From NCBI RefSeq assembly GCF_000744815.1, contig NZ_JQMQ01000005.1:6281801-6345800 (forward strand): 64,000 bases of DNA, read 5' to 3'. How positions within the stretch are numbered: position 1 is the stretch's first letter; the number at the start of each line of letters is the position of its first letter. This stretch comes from Phaeacidiphilus oryzae TH49 (GTDB taxonomy: Bacteria; Actinomycetota; Actinomycetes; Streptomycetales; Streptomycetaceae). Positions 19,492 to 29,586 of this stretch are shown one piece after another. The translations under genes and the position numbers were made by a program. The notes below the pieces were generated by a model. It was not told where the DNA came from, did no database searches, and saw nothing but the letters and a program-made list of their open reading frames with translations.

Positions 19492-19535
19492 TTGACGAGG
19501 GGTTAGTTCAGAAGTTAAATCACACCCCGAACTAA
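19492..19535 (+). promoter_or_regulatory. Sugar-operon promoter with ROK-type operator
   Basis: TTGACG (19492-19497) and TTAAAT (19515-19520) are spaced 17 bp apart and fit -35 and -10 elements. Inverted arms TTAGTTC (19503-19509) and GAACTAA (19529-19535) sit in the promoter spacer and just past the -10, so a bound repressor would cover the promoter. TTAGTT...AACTAA arms resemble XylR-type operators of the ROK family, and the ROK gene is divergent from this point. Confidence 0.65.
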
Positions 19536-19564
19536 GCCGTGAAGCAAGTATCGGGAGGGACGCC

Positions 19565-20899
19565 ATGCTCCGCAGCACGAGACGTACCGCACTGGCGGCG
19601 ATGGGTGCCGCGACCGCGCTGCTGGCCGCAGCCTGCGGAGGGTCGGGCTCGGGGGGCTCGACCACCGCACAGGACACCAGCGGTCCGCAGACCATCACCT
19701 ACTGGGCGAGCGACCAGGGCAGCTCCATCGCCGACGACGTCAAGGTGCTCACCCCGCAGCTGAACGCCTTCACCCAGCAGACCGGCATCAAGGTCAAGCT
19801 CCAGGTGATCGGCTGGAACGACCTCCTCAACCGGATCCTGGCGGCGGCCAGTTCGGGGCAGGGGCCGGATGTGGTCAACATCGGCAACACCTGGTCGGCC
19901 TCACTGCAGGCGACCGGGGCGTTCCTGCCGATGTCCGCCGACGTGATGAAGCAGATCGGCGACACCGGGCGGTTCCTGCCAGGGGCACTGGCGGCGACGG
20001 GCGCGGCCGGCAAGGACCCGGTGGGCGTACCGCTGTACTCCATGGCCTACGGCCTCTACTACAACAAGGCCATGTTCAAGGCCGCGGGCATCAGCCAGCC
20101 GCCGGCCACCTGGGAGCAGTTCGTCGCCGACGCGAAGAAGCTGACCCATGGCGGGCAGTGGGGGGTCAGTGTCGAGGGCGCGCAGACGCCGGAGAACGCC
20201 CACCACGCGTTCACCTTCAGCCAGCAGCAGGGCGGCAGCTTCTTCGACGCCTCGGGGAAGCCGACCTTCGACACCCCGCAGAACGTCAAGGCGATCCAGC
20301 AGTACGTGAACTTCGTCGGGGCCGACAAGATCGCCAACCCCAGTGACGCCGAGTACTCCAACGGCACCGAGGCGGTGCAGGACTTCGCCAACGGCAAGGC
20401 CGCGATGCTGCTCTGGCAGACCGCGGACGCCTCGCTCGCCAACTACGGGATGAAGCCCGGGCAGTACGGGGTCGCGCCGGTGCCGTTCCCGGCGAGCCCG
20501 CCGGCCGGCAGCAAGCATGTCGACTCCATCGTGGCCGGCATCAACATGTCGGTCTTCAGCGCCAGCCACCACCAGGCGGCCGCGCTGAAGTTCGTGAAGT
20601 TCATGACCAGCCGGCCGACGCAGATCGCGCTGAACAAGTCGTACGGGTCGCTGCCCTCGGTGAAGGACGCCTACGACGACCCGGCGTTCCAGACCCCGTC
20701 CGCCAAGGTGTACCAGCAGGTGCTGGCCGGGTCGGCGGCGCCGATGCCGGAGATCGCCCAGGAGAGCCAGTTCGAGACGCAGATCGGCGCGGTGGTGAAG
20801 GACCTCTTCGCCGACGCGGCGGCCGGCAAGCCGATCACCGGTCAACTAGTCTCCTCCGAGCTCACCCAGGCCCAGCAGAAGCTCCAGGCGGGCGGCTGA
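19565..20899 (+). CDS. Sugar ABC transporter substrate-binding lipoprotein
   Basis: The 444-residue extracellular binding protein has a twin-Arg-like start, a hydrophobic stretch and the lipobox LLAAACGG (lipid-modified Cys at about residue 23). The family 1 solute-binding fold follows (ITYWASDQGSSIADDVKVLT; GWNDLLNRILAAASSGQGPD; YSMAYGLYYNKAMFKAAGIS). It delivers a sugar, probably an oligosaccharide, to the two permeases encoded next. GGGAGG lies seven bases before the ATG. The stop overlaps the next start (TGATG). No ATPase gene is present; such operons in Streptomyces rely on a shared MsiK-type ATPase. Confidence 0.93.
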   Translation: MLRSTRRTALAAMGAATALLAAACGGSGSGGSTTAQDTSGPQTITYWASDQGSSIADDVKVLTPQLNAFTQQTGIKVKLQVIGWNDLLNRILAAASSGQGPDVVNIGNTWSASLQATGAFLPMSADVMKQIGDTGRFLPGALAATGAAGKDPVGVPLYSMAYGLYYNKAMFKAAGISQPPATWEQFVADAKKLTHGGQWGVSVEGAQTPENAHHAFTFSQQQGGSFFDASGKPTFDTPQNVKAIQQYVNFVGADKIANPSDAEYSNGTEAVQDFANGKAAMLLWQTADASLANYGMKPGQYGVAPVPFPASPPAGSKHVDSIVAGINMSVFSASHHQAAALKFVKFMTSRPTQIALNKSYGSLPSVKDAYDDPAFQTPSAKVYQQVLAGSAAPMPEIAQESQFETQIGAVVKDLFADAAAGKPITGQLVSSELTQAQQKLQAGG

Positions 20900-22358
20900 T
20901 GACCCCTCGAACCAGCGGAAACCCCGGCCGCGGCGCCGCCGCTCCCGACCCGCCGGCCGCCGACGCCTCGGCCCCCGGCGCGGCCGGGGCCGCGGCCGAC
21001 GCGCCGGACGGCACCGACGCCGCGACGGGCGCGCCGGACGGCACCGAGGCCGGCGGTCTGACGGAACCCCGCGCGGCCGGGGCGAGCGGCGCCGGCGGCC
21101 GGGCCGACCGGCCGGCCCTTCCGCGCCAGCCCGACCGGCCTGGCGAGCCCGACCGGGCCGCCCAGCCCGGCCAGCCCGACCAGCCAGGCGAGCCCGACCG
21201 GGCCGCCCAGCCAGGCGAGCCCGACCGGGCCGCCCAGCCAGGCGAGCCCGACCGGCCGCCCAGCCAGGCGAGCCCGACCGGGCCGCCCAGCCCGACCAGC
21301 CAGGCGAGCTCGACCGGCCTCCCCAGCCCGGCCAGCCCGACCGGCCCGGCCACGCGGGTAACCACCGCGATACAGCGGAGGCTGCCGGTGCCGCTCGGCG
21401 TGGCGGATGGCTGCGGTGGGCCGCCCGGGCCGCCCGGGGCGGTGGTTCGCGGCGCGGGCGGCGGCTGGTGCTGCCCTACCTCCTGCTGCTGCCGGCCGTC
21501 CTCTTCGAGCTGCTGGTGCACATCGTGCCGATGGTCACCGGCATCGTGATGTCCTTCAAGCAGCTCACCGAGTTCTTCATCCGCAACTGGGGCGCGGCCC
21601 CCTCCGCCGGACTGGCCAACTACCGCTTCGCGCTGGACTTCAACGGGGCGGTCGGGAAGGCGCTGCTGCAGTCCTTCCTGATCACCCTCGCCTTCACCGT
21701 CCTCACCGTGGCGGTGTCCTGCCTGATCGGCACCTCCGCCGCGCTGCTCCTCCAGGACCCGTTCCGCGGCCGCGGGCTGCTGCGCACCTGCTTCCTGGTG
21801 CCGTACGCCCTCCCCGCCTACACCGCCGCGATCACCTGGGAGTTCATGTTCCAGCGGGACACCGGGCTGGTGAACACCCTGCTCGTCCGCGACCTCCATC
21901 TCTTCCACACCGCGCCGTTCTGGCTGATCGGCGGGAACAGCTTCTGGGCGCTCACCGCGACCGCGGTCTGGCGCACCTGGCCGTTCGCCTTCCTGGTGGT
22001 CACCGCCGGGCTGCAGAACATCCCCGGCGAGCTCTACGAGGCCGCCGCGATCGACGGCGCCGGTGTGTGGCAGCGGATCCGCCGGATCACCATGCCCCAG
22101 CTCCGGCCGGTCAACCAGGTGCTGGTGCTGGTGCTGTTCCTGTGGAACTTCAACGACTTCAACACCCCCTATGTCCTCTTCGGCAACGTCGCCCCCAAAC
22201 AGGCCGACCTGCTGTCGCTGCAGATCTACGACACCTCCTTCGAGAGCTGGAACTTCGGCTCCGGGTCGGCGATGTCCGTGCTGCTGCTGCTCTTCCTGCT
22301 GGTGGTGACCGCCGGCTATCTGCTGCTGACCAACCGGAGGACCAGGGCCGATGTCTGA
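20899..22358 (+). CDS. Sugar ABC transporter permease (MalF-like), apparent -1 base frameshift in N-terminal repeat region
   Basis: The ATG at 20899 overlaps the binding-protein stop and opens a frame coding an Ala/Gly/Asp/Pro-rich tail with QPGEPDRAA repeats. The permease proper (VLPYLLLLPAVLFELLVHIV, then the EAA-type loop LYEAAAIDGAGVWQRIRRIT) is in a different frame to 22358. The span is 1460 bases, one short of a multiple of three. The third 27-bp repeat (21235-21260) has GG where its neighbours have GGG. Restoring one G joins both parts into a 486-residue protein with a cytoplasmic tail of about 190 residues, unusual for this family. The gene is either truncated, slippage-switched or mis-sequenced. 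Confidence 0.82.
21181..21287 (+). repeat. 27-bp coding tandem repeat, third copy one base short
   Basis: Four consecutive units start at 21181, 21208, 21235 and 21261. Units 1, 2 and 4 are 27 bp and code QPGEPDRAA; unit 3 is 26 bp because CGGGCC reads CGGCC. Shorter related units flank the array from about 21130 to 21345. Confidence 0.9.
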
Positions 22359-23229
22359 CCTCTCCGTCCAGCCCCGCCGGCGCTCGCCGATGGCGCCGCC
22401 CCGCAGCTTCCTGTGGACCAGGCGGATCGGGCTCACCCTGCTGACCGTCTTCACCCTGGTCCCGGTCTGGGTGATGGTCAGCAGCTCGGTGAAGCCGCTG
22501 CGCGACGTCCAGTCCGCCTTCGAGTGGCTGCCCCGGCATCTCACCCTGGCGCCGTACGCGCAGATCTGGTCGACCGTGCCGCTCGCCCACTACTTCGTCA
22601 ACAGCCTTGTGGTGTCGGCTTGTTCGACCGTGATCTCGGTGGCGATCGCGATCCTGGCAGGCTATTCGGTCAGCCGCTTCCGCTTCCCCGGGCGGCAGGT
22701 GTTCAGCGTCACCGTGCTGTCCACCCAGATGTTCCCCGGGATCCTCTTCCTGCTGCCGCTCTTCCTCCTCTACGTCAACATCGGCACCACCACGGGCGTC
22801 GCGCTCTCCGGCTCCCGGCTGGGGCTGATCATCACCTATCTCACCTTCACCCTGCCCTTCTCCATCTGGATGCTGGTTGGGTACTTCGACTCCATACCGC
22901 GCGAGCTGGACGAGGCCGCGATGGCGGACGGCTGCAGCCCGGTGGGGGCGCTGCTGCGGGTGGTCGTCCCGGCGGCCGTGCCGGGGATCGTGACCGTGGC
23001 CGTGTACTCCTTCATGACGGCCTGGGGCGAGGTGCTCTTCGCCTCGGTGATGACCGACGACTCCACCCGGACGCTCGCCGTCGGTCTGCGCAACTACGCC
23101 TCGCAGAACGACGTCTTCTGGAACCAGATCATGGCCGCCTCGCTGGTGGTGAGCGTTCCGGTGGTGGTCGGCTTCCTGCTGCTCCAGCGGTATCTGGTGG
23201 CCGGGCTGACGGCCGGATCCGTCAAGTAG
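22351..23229 (+). CDS. Sugar ABC transporter permease (MalG-like)
   Basis: The 292-residue inner-membrane permease has six predicted helices and the EAA motif ELDEAAMADGCSPVGALLRV (about residues 187-206), which docks the shared ATPase. The start (ATG 22351) overlaps the end of the first permease gene by eight bases. It forms the translocation pore with the MalF-like subunit and receives substrate from the lipoprotein encoded upstream. A 99-bp gap precedes the beta-glucosidase gene. Confidence 0.93.
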   Translation: MSDLSVQPRRRSPMAPPRSFLWTRRIGLTLLTVFTLVPVWVMVSSSVKPLRDVQSAFEWLPRHLTLAPYAQIWSTVPLAHYFVNSLVVSACSTVISVAIAILAGYSVSRFRFPGRQVFSVTVLSTQMFPGILFLLPLFLLYVNIGTTTGVALSGSRLGLIITYLTFTLPFSIWMLVGYFDSIPRELDEAAMADGCSPVGALLRVVVPAAVPGIVTVAVYSFMTAWGEVLFASVMTDDSTRTLAVGLRNYASQNDVFWNQIMAASLVVSVPVVVGFLLLQRYLVAGLTAGSVK

Positions 23230-23328
23230 GCCCAGCCGGGCCGCTCCGCTCCGGTCCACGGTCAGCCACCTCTCCACTCCACACCCCGCACCCCGCACCC
23301 CTCCACGCACACCCACTCTGGGAGACGC

Positions 23329-24744
<1,416 letters not shown>

Positions 24745-24785
24745 GCGCCGGCGGGGGGCGGCGGGGGTCGGCTCGGTGCCGCCGC

Positions 24786-26381
24786 TCAGTCGCCCGCGGC
24801 GGCCAGCCGCTCCCGCAGCACGCCCTTGGCGACCTTGCCGGTGCCGGTCAGGGGGAGGGCGTCGGCCAGGACGACGCGCCGGGGGACCTTGAAGCCGGCC
24901 AGCCGGCCCCGGCACAGCGCGGTCAGCTCGTCGGGGTCGGGAGAGGGGACGCCGGGGGCCGGGACCGGGACCAGGACCGCGCAGACCCGCTCGCCCCAGC
25001 GCGGGTCCGGCACGCCGACCACCGCCGCCCGGTCGACCGCCGGATGCTCCAGCAGTACGGCCTCCACCTCCCGGGCGCTGACGTTCTCGCCGCCCGTGAC
25101 GATCACGTCCTTCTTCCGGTCGGTGAGGTGGAGATAGCCGGCCTCGTCGATCCGGGCCAGGTCACCGGTCCGGAACCAGCCCGAGCGGAACGCGGCGGCG
25201 GTGGCGGACGGATCGTCCCAGTAGCCGTCGCAGAGCTGCTCGGCGCGGACGGCCAGCTCGCCCACGGCGCCCGGCGGCCGGTCGGTGAGGCCGGCCTCGT
25301 CCCAGGGGTCGACGATGCGCAGCTCCACCCCCGGCGCCGGGCGGCCGGCGGCGCCGAGGAGCCCGCCGCGCCCCTCGCCCGCGGCGGCGCCCGGGTCGGC
25401 AGCGGCGGCCCGGTGCTCGGCCGGGCCGAGGAAGACGGCGTTGCCGGAGAGCTCGGTGGACCCGTAGCCCTGGTTGAGGTCGCAGTCCAGCGTCTCCACA
25501 CAGCGGCGCAGCAGCCGCGGGCTGATCGGCGAGGAGCCGTAGCCGATGGTGCGGACGGTCGCGCGCAGGGCGGCGGTCCGCTCGGGCGGGGCGGCGGCGA
25601 GGTGGTCGAGGAGCGCGTCGATCATGGTCGGCGCCAGCGAGAGGCTGGTCACCCGGTGCCGGTCGGCGAGGTCGAGGAGCCCGTCCGGCTCGAATCGGCG
25701 CATCACCACCGCCGGACGGCCGGCCTGATGGTGCATCAGCACCTGGTAGCCCGCCACATGGCAGAGCGGGAACGGGGTGAGGAAGACCGCGTCCCGGTCC
25801 ACCGGGCGGCCGTACCGGGTGGAGCGGACGGCGGCCAGCAGGCTGCGGTGGGTCAGCCGGACCCCCTTCGGGCGCCCGGTGCTCCCCGAGGTGAAGAGCA
25901 GCCAGGCCGGGCGGTCCGGGTCGTCGGGCGGGAAACCCCCGGGCGGGGGCGGAGCGGACAGCAGCGTGTCCCAGTCCGGGCCGTCGAAGAGGACGCGGGG
26001 GACGGAGTGCCGGGACTCCGCCGGCGGCAGCCGCTCGGCCAGCCCGCCCTCGGCGAGCAGCAGTCGGGCGCCGGCGCGGGCCAGCTGCTCCGCCCACTCG
26101 GCAGGGTGCAACCGCGGGTTGAGCGGTACCAGGACCCGCCCGGCGCGTGGGACGGCGTAGTAGGCGAGGACGTACTCGGCCCGGTTGTGCGCCAGCACGG
26201 CCACCCGGTCGCCGGGCGCGGTACGGGCGGCGATCCCTCGGGCCAGTGCCTCCACCCGCTCCCTCAACTCGCCGAAGTCCCAGGCGTGCCGGCCGCAGAC
26301 CAGCGCCGGCGCGTGCGGCGGGGCCGGGTCGTCGAGGATGCCGTGGAGGGTACGGGCGCGGGCGGGGCTCGGCTGGCGCAT
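24786..26381 (-). CDS. AMP-forming acyl-CoA synthetase (class I adenylate-forming)
   Basis: The 531-residue enzyme activates a carboxylic acid as acyl-AMP and then acyl-CoA. Motifs: P-loop LLFTSGSTGRPKGVRLTH, A5 region QGYGSTELSG, A7 WFRTGDLARIDE, A8 hinge DRKKDVIVTGGENVSAREVE, and the C-terminal catalytic-lysine region LPLTGTGKVAKGVLRERL. The substrate is unknown; medium-chain or aryl acids are typical. It is divergent from the TetR gene, with about 100 bp of C-rich intergenic DNA between them, and an SDR dehydrogenase lies beyond. This suggests a small TetR-controlled acid-degradation locus. Confidence 0.93.
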   Translation of the reverse strand: MRQPSPARARTLHGILDDPAPPHAPALVCGRHAWDFGELRERVEALARGIAARTAPGDRVAVLAHNRAEYVLAYYAVPRAGRVLVPLNPRLHPAEWAEQLARAGARLLLAEGGLAERLPPAESRHSVPRVLFDGPDWDTLLSAPPPPGGFPPDDPDRPAWLLFTSGSTGRPKGVRLTHRSLLAAVRSTRYGRPVDRDAVFLTPFPLCHVAGYQVLMHHQAGRPAVVMRRFEPDGLLDLADRHRVTSLSLAPTMIDALLDHLAAAPPERTAALRATVRTIGYGSSPISPRLLRRCVETLDCDLNQGYGSTELSGNAVFLGPAEHRAAAADPGAAAGEGRGGLLGAAGRPAPGVELRIVDPWDEAGLTDRPPGAVGELAVRAEQLCDGYWDDPSATAAAFRSGWFRTGDLARIDEAGYLHLTDRKKDVIVTGGENVSAREVEAVLLEHPAVDRAAVVGVPDPRWGERVCAVLVPVPAPGVPSPDPDELTALCRGRLAGFKVPRRVVLADALPLTGTGKVAKGVLRERLAAAGD

Positions 26382-26491
26382 GAGCGGACGCTACCCGCGC
26401 ACGGTGACCGCCGCACCACCGCGCCGCACCACCACGGCACACCACCGCGCCGCCCCGGGGCGGGCGCCCCCCGGGTGGCAGAATGCGCGGG

Positions 26492-27148
26492 GTGACGGAG
26501 AGTCGACCAGCGCCGGGTGGGCGCGGGCCCGGGCGGCCGCCGGACGCCGAGATCGAGCCCAAGGTGATCGGCGCCGCTCTCGACGTCTACGGGGAGGTCG
26601 GCTGGGGCGGGTTCACCATCGACGCGGTCGCCCGCCGGGCGCGGGTCGGCAAGGCCGCCATCTACCGCCGCTGGCCGACCAAGGAGGCGCTGGTCGCCGC
26701 CGCGGTGCGGGCGCTCCGGCACGAGGACGAGCCGATGCCGGCCGGCCTCGCCGGGGAGGGACCGCTGCGGGAGCAGCTGGCGCACATCGCCCGCAACCTC
26801 TGCCTCCGCTACCTGGGCCCGCACGGCACGGCCGCGCTGCGGGCGATGGTGGAGGTGAAGGTCTACCCGGCGGTGCTGGGCGAGGCGCTGGACGGCGTGC
26901 GGCGGGAGAGCATCGCCGCCGGGCGCGCGGTGGTGCTGCGCGCGGTCGAGCGCGGTGAGCTGCCGACCGGGACCTCCCCGGCGATGGTGATGGACGCCCT
27001 CTCCGGCACCGTCCTCCACCACGTGCTGCTGATGCCCGCCGACCGCACGGCCGAACTGGCCGCGGACCCGGAGGAGTTCATCGGCCGGGTGGTGGACTTC
27101 GTCCTCGCCGGCGCCGGCCCCCTTTGCAGACGAACTTCGTCTGATTAG
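26492..27148 (+). CDS. TetR-family regulator
   Basis: This 218-residue protein has the TetR HTH (GWGGFTIDAVARRARVGKAA, then IYRRWPTKEALVAAAVRAL, about residues 30-68) and a helical ligand domain. I prefer the GTG at 26492: a CAGAAT -10-like hexamer ends eight bases upstream and no ribosome-binding site exists, which suggests a leaderless message. ATG 26483 would fall almost on the -10. The last codons overlap a perfect 17-bp palindrome that lies between this gene and the SDR gene. Likely targets are the SDR gene and perhaps the divergent acyl-CoA synthetase. Confidence 0.87.
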   Translation: MTESRPAPGGRGPGRPPDAEIEPKVIGAALDVYGEVGWGGFTIDAVARRARVGKAAIYRRWPTKEALVAAAVRALRHEDEPMPAGLAGEGPLREQLAHIARNLCLRYLGPHGTAALRAMVEVKVYPAVLGEALDGVRRESIAAGRAVVLRAVERGELPTGTSPAMVMDALSGTVLHHVLLMPADRTAELAADPEEFIGRVVDFVLAGAGPLCRRTSSD

Positions 27149-27179
27149 CCTCGAAGCGTCTGGCTGACGCGGCGTCAGC
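27127..27179 (+). promoter_or_regulatory. Two different perfect 17-bp palindromes between TetR and SDR genes
   Basis: CAGACGAA-C-TTCGTCTG (27127-27143) covers the last TetR codons. GCTGACGC-G-GCGTCAGC (27163-27179) follows with centres 36 bp apart. Both have 8-bp arms around a single base, the size expected for TetR-family operators. The SDR start is 35 bp further on. The arms differ, so two regulators, or an operator plus a short hairpin, may be involved. Confidence 0.65.
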
Positions 27180-27214
27180 GACGCACCGTGAGACACGCGA
27201 CGAAGGGGTTGCGC

Positions 27215-28147
27215 ATGGGCCTGCTGGACGGACGAGTGGCAGTGGTGACCGGCGCGGGCCGCGGGATCGGAGCGGCGATCGCCCGCCGCTTCGCCGCCGA
27301 GGGCGCGGCGGTGGTCGTCAACGACCTGGGCGGTGCGGCCGACGGCACCGGAGGCGACGCGGGCCCCGCCGAGGAGATCGCCGCCGGGATCCGCAAGGCC
27401 GGCGGCCGGGCGGTGGCGGACGGCGGCGACGTCGCCGACACCGCCGTCGGGCGGCGGCTGATCGACACCGCGGTGGACGAGTTCGGCACGCTGGACGTGC
27501 TGGTGAACGTGGCCGGGATCCTCCGGGACCGAATGATCTTCAACCTCGAGGAGGAGGACTGGGACGCGGTGATCCGGGTCCACCTGCGCGGCCACTACTC
27601 CACGATCCGGTCGGCCAGCCAGTACTGGCGGCAGCAGCGCAACGCCGAGGGCGACTACCGGATCATCAACTTCACCTCGGTCTCCGGCCTCGACGGCTCG
27701 CCGGGCCAGCCGAACTACGCGGCGGCGAAGATGGGCATCGTCGGCCTCACCTACTCGCTGGCCCAGGGGCTGGCCCGGTACGGGGTCACGGCCAACGCGA
27801 TCGCCCCGGGCGCGGAGACGCGGATGACCGCGACCGTCCCCGAGGACAGGCGGGCGGTGGCCGGATCGGCGGCCGAGCGGGCGGCCGATCCGGCGCGCTC
27901 GCCCGAGCAGATCGCACCCCTCGCGGTGTATCTGGCCTCGAAGCGCTCGCGGTGGCTCACCGGGCGGGTGCTGAGCGCGCGCGGGTACGAGGTCGGCCTC
28001 TACGCCAACCCGGAGATCGTCCGCCAGCTCAACACCACGGGTCCGTGGGACCCGGCGCAGCTCGGCGACCTGATGGAGGCCAACTTCCGCCGCGTCGCCG
28101 ACGGCCTCCCCCCGAGCCTCTTCGCCGCGCAGCGCGACTGCCGCTGA
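27215..28147 (+). CDS. SDR-family NAD(P)-dependent oxidoreductase
   Basis: The 310-residue short-chain dehydrogenase has the cofactor motif TGAGRGIGAAIARRFAAEGA (about residues 12-31) and NVAGILRD. The active-site region has Ser in INFTSVSGLDGSPG and Tyr-X3-Lys in YAAAKMG. The C-terminal extension (about 245-310) is like that of multifunctional beta-oxidation-type 3-hydroxyacyl dehydrogenases. It probably oxidises a hydroxyacyl-CoA or similar alcohol, in line with the nearby acyl-CoA synthetase. I chose the ATG at 27215, whose product begins MGLLDGRVAVVTGAG as usual for the family. Confidence 0.92.
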   Translation: MGLLDGRVAVVTGAGRGIGAAIARRFAAEGAAVVVNDLGGAADGTGGDAGPAEEIAAGIRKAGGRAVADGGDVADTAVGRRLIDTAVDEFGTLDVLVNVAGILRDRMIFNLEEEDWDAVIRVHLRGHYSTIRSASQYWRQQRNAEGDYRIINFTSVSGLDGSPGQPNYAAAKMGIVGLTYSLAQGLARYGVTANAIAPGAETRMTATVPEDRRAVAGSAAERAADPARSPEQIAPLAVYLASKRSRWLTGRVLSARGYEVGLYANPEIVRQLNTTGPWDPAQLGDLMEANFRRVADGLPPSLFAAQRDCR

Positions 28148-28493
28148 GCGGGGCGCGGAGCGCCGCGGGCGCGAGCGGGGCAACGGGCGCGGGGAAGTGC
28201 GCGCCCAGCCGGCTCCGGCCCCTGCCGAAGGCAACGGCCAGCGGGCGGCAAGCAGAGCGCCGTCGCCGCCTGCGGCGCCGTTCCGCGCGGGCCGCGCGAT
28301 TCCCCGCGCCCCTTGCGCGCCTGCGATGCCGCGCCCGGCGGGGTGCCGGAGGCCTTCGGGGAGAGGGAAGCGAAGGGGGCGGCACCACTTGTCGCGGGGG
28401 CGGTTTTGCCGGGGTGGCCGCCGTGGCATTCTGCGGCTCGGGAGGAGGCGCGGACAGCCGCGCCGCTTTGGGGGAGACCGGGGACGGGGGCCG
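28148..28493. repeat. 346-bp intergenic region with degenerate inverted-repeat element
   Basis: No gene was found. A degenerate copy of the dispersed element is present: GGGCGCGGGGAAGTGCGCG near 28185 faces CGCGCGATTCCCCGCGCCCC near 28295. A long hairpin is therefore possible, with GCCTGCGGCGC in the right arm. The last 100 bp is G-rich and carries the methyltransferase leader. Confidence 0.55.
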
Positions 28494-29540
28494 ATGAATC
28501 CGCTGCACCTGCTCAGAACGCCGATCGGACGCGCCGTGAGCGCTCTGGAACTGCTGCGCATCCGGTTGCTCGAACAGGCCTGGTTCACCACCGGCCTGCT
28601 GCCGTTGCTGCCCCGCCGCCTGCGCTGGGGGCTGCGCCGCGCGTACCTCGCGCCGGTCGACCTCGCCGACCGCTTCCTCGGCCGCCGCGACGACTCGCTG
28701 CCGAACAAGGCCGACACCTACACCGGGGGCGTCCGCGACTTCGCCGCCAGCGGCGAGACCCTGCGCGACGCCCTCCGCGAGGTGGCCGGCCTGACCCCGT
28801 CCTCGCACGTGCTGGACGTGGGCTGCGGCATGGGCCGGCTCGCCATCCCGATGGCCGGCTACCTGGACGCCGAGGGCGGCTACGAGGGCCTGGACATCGT
28901 CCCGGACGGCATCTCCTGGTGCACCGCCAACGTCCGTGCCCCGCACGGGAACGTCCGCTTCACCCTGGCCGACGTCCACAACAAGGAGTACCACCCGGAG
29001 GGCCGGGTGCCCGCCCGCGAGTACCGCTTCCCGTACCCGGACGACACCTTCGACGTGGCCGTCCTCATCTCGGTCTTCACCCACATGCTGCCGGAGGAGG
29101 TGGACAACTACCTCGGCGAGCTGGCCCGGGTGCTGAAACCCGGCGGGCGCTGCTTCGCCAGCTACCACCTGCTGCCGCCGCCCGAGGTGATCGCCCGCGC
29201 CAAGGCCCCGGTGCAGCGCAGCTTCCGGTACGCGATGGGCCCGGCCCGGGTCTCCTCCCGGAAGGTGCCCGAACTCGCGGTGGCCTACCAGGAGCAGTAC
29301 GTCCGCGACCTCTACCGTGCCCACGGTTTCGAGGACGAGATGCTGCTCAGCCGCGGACTCTGGTCCGGCTGCGGCTTCACCCCGCTGTGGCCGCACGACT
29401 CCGGCCTGGCCGGGCAGGACACCCTGGTGGCCACGGTCCGCGCGAAGGGCCCGGTGCGCAACGGCGTCGACGCCGGGAGGGCCGAGGCCGGGAGGGCCGA
29501 AGTCGGCAGGGCCGAGGCCGGGAGGGCCGAGGCCTCCTGA
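28494..29540 (+). CDS. Class I SAM-dependent methyltransferase with repetitive tail
   Basis: The 348-residue protein has SAM motif I VLDVGCGMGRLAIPMAGYL (about 104-122), the acidic strand GYEGLDIVPDGISWC, the motif-IV region FDVAVLISVFTHMLPEEVDN and post-motif ARVLKPGGRCFASYHLL. The basic N-terminus (about 60 residues, with LLPRRLRWGLRRAYL) may contact membrane or polysaccharide. The last 22 residues are GRAEA repeats coded by a 15-bp tandem repeat. The ATG at 28494 is the first start that gives a normal fold. The acceptor substrate is unknown. Confidence 0.85.
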   Translation: MNPLHLLRTPIGRAVSALELLRIRLLEQAWFTTGLLPLLPRRLRWGLRRAYLAPVDLADRFLGRRDDSLPNKADTYTGGVRDFAASGETLRDALREVAGLTPSSHVLDVGCGMGRLAIPMAGYLDAEGGYEGLDIVPDGISWCTANVRAPHGNVRFTLADVHNKEYHPEGRVPAREYRFPYPDDTFDVAVLISVFTHMLPEEVDNYLGELARVLKPGGRCFASYHLLPPPEVIARAKAPVQRSFRYAMGPARVSSRKVPELAVAYQEQYVRDLYRAHGFEDEMLLSRGLWSGCGFTPLWPHDSGLAGQDTLVATVRAKGPVRNGVDAGRAEAGRAEVGRAEAGRAEAS

Positions 29541-29586
29541 TCCTCCCCGGGACGTCCCACCGGGGCCCGAACTAAGCTCGCCGGCT

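Noticed and set aside
21181-21287. Tandem repeat considered as a CRISPR array
   Set aside because: Units are contiguous without spacers, are coding, and no cas genes are present.
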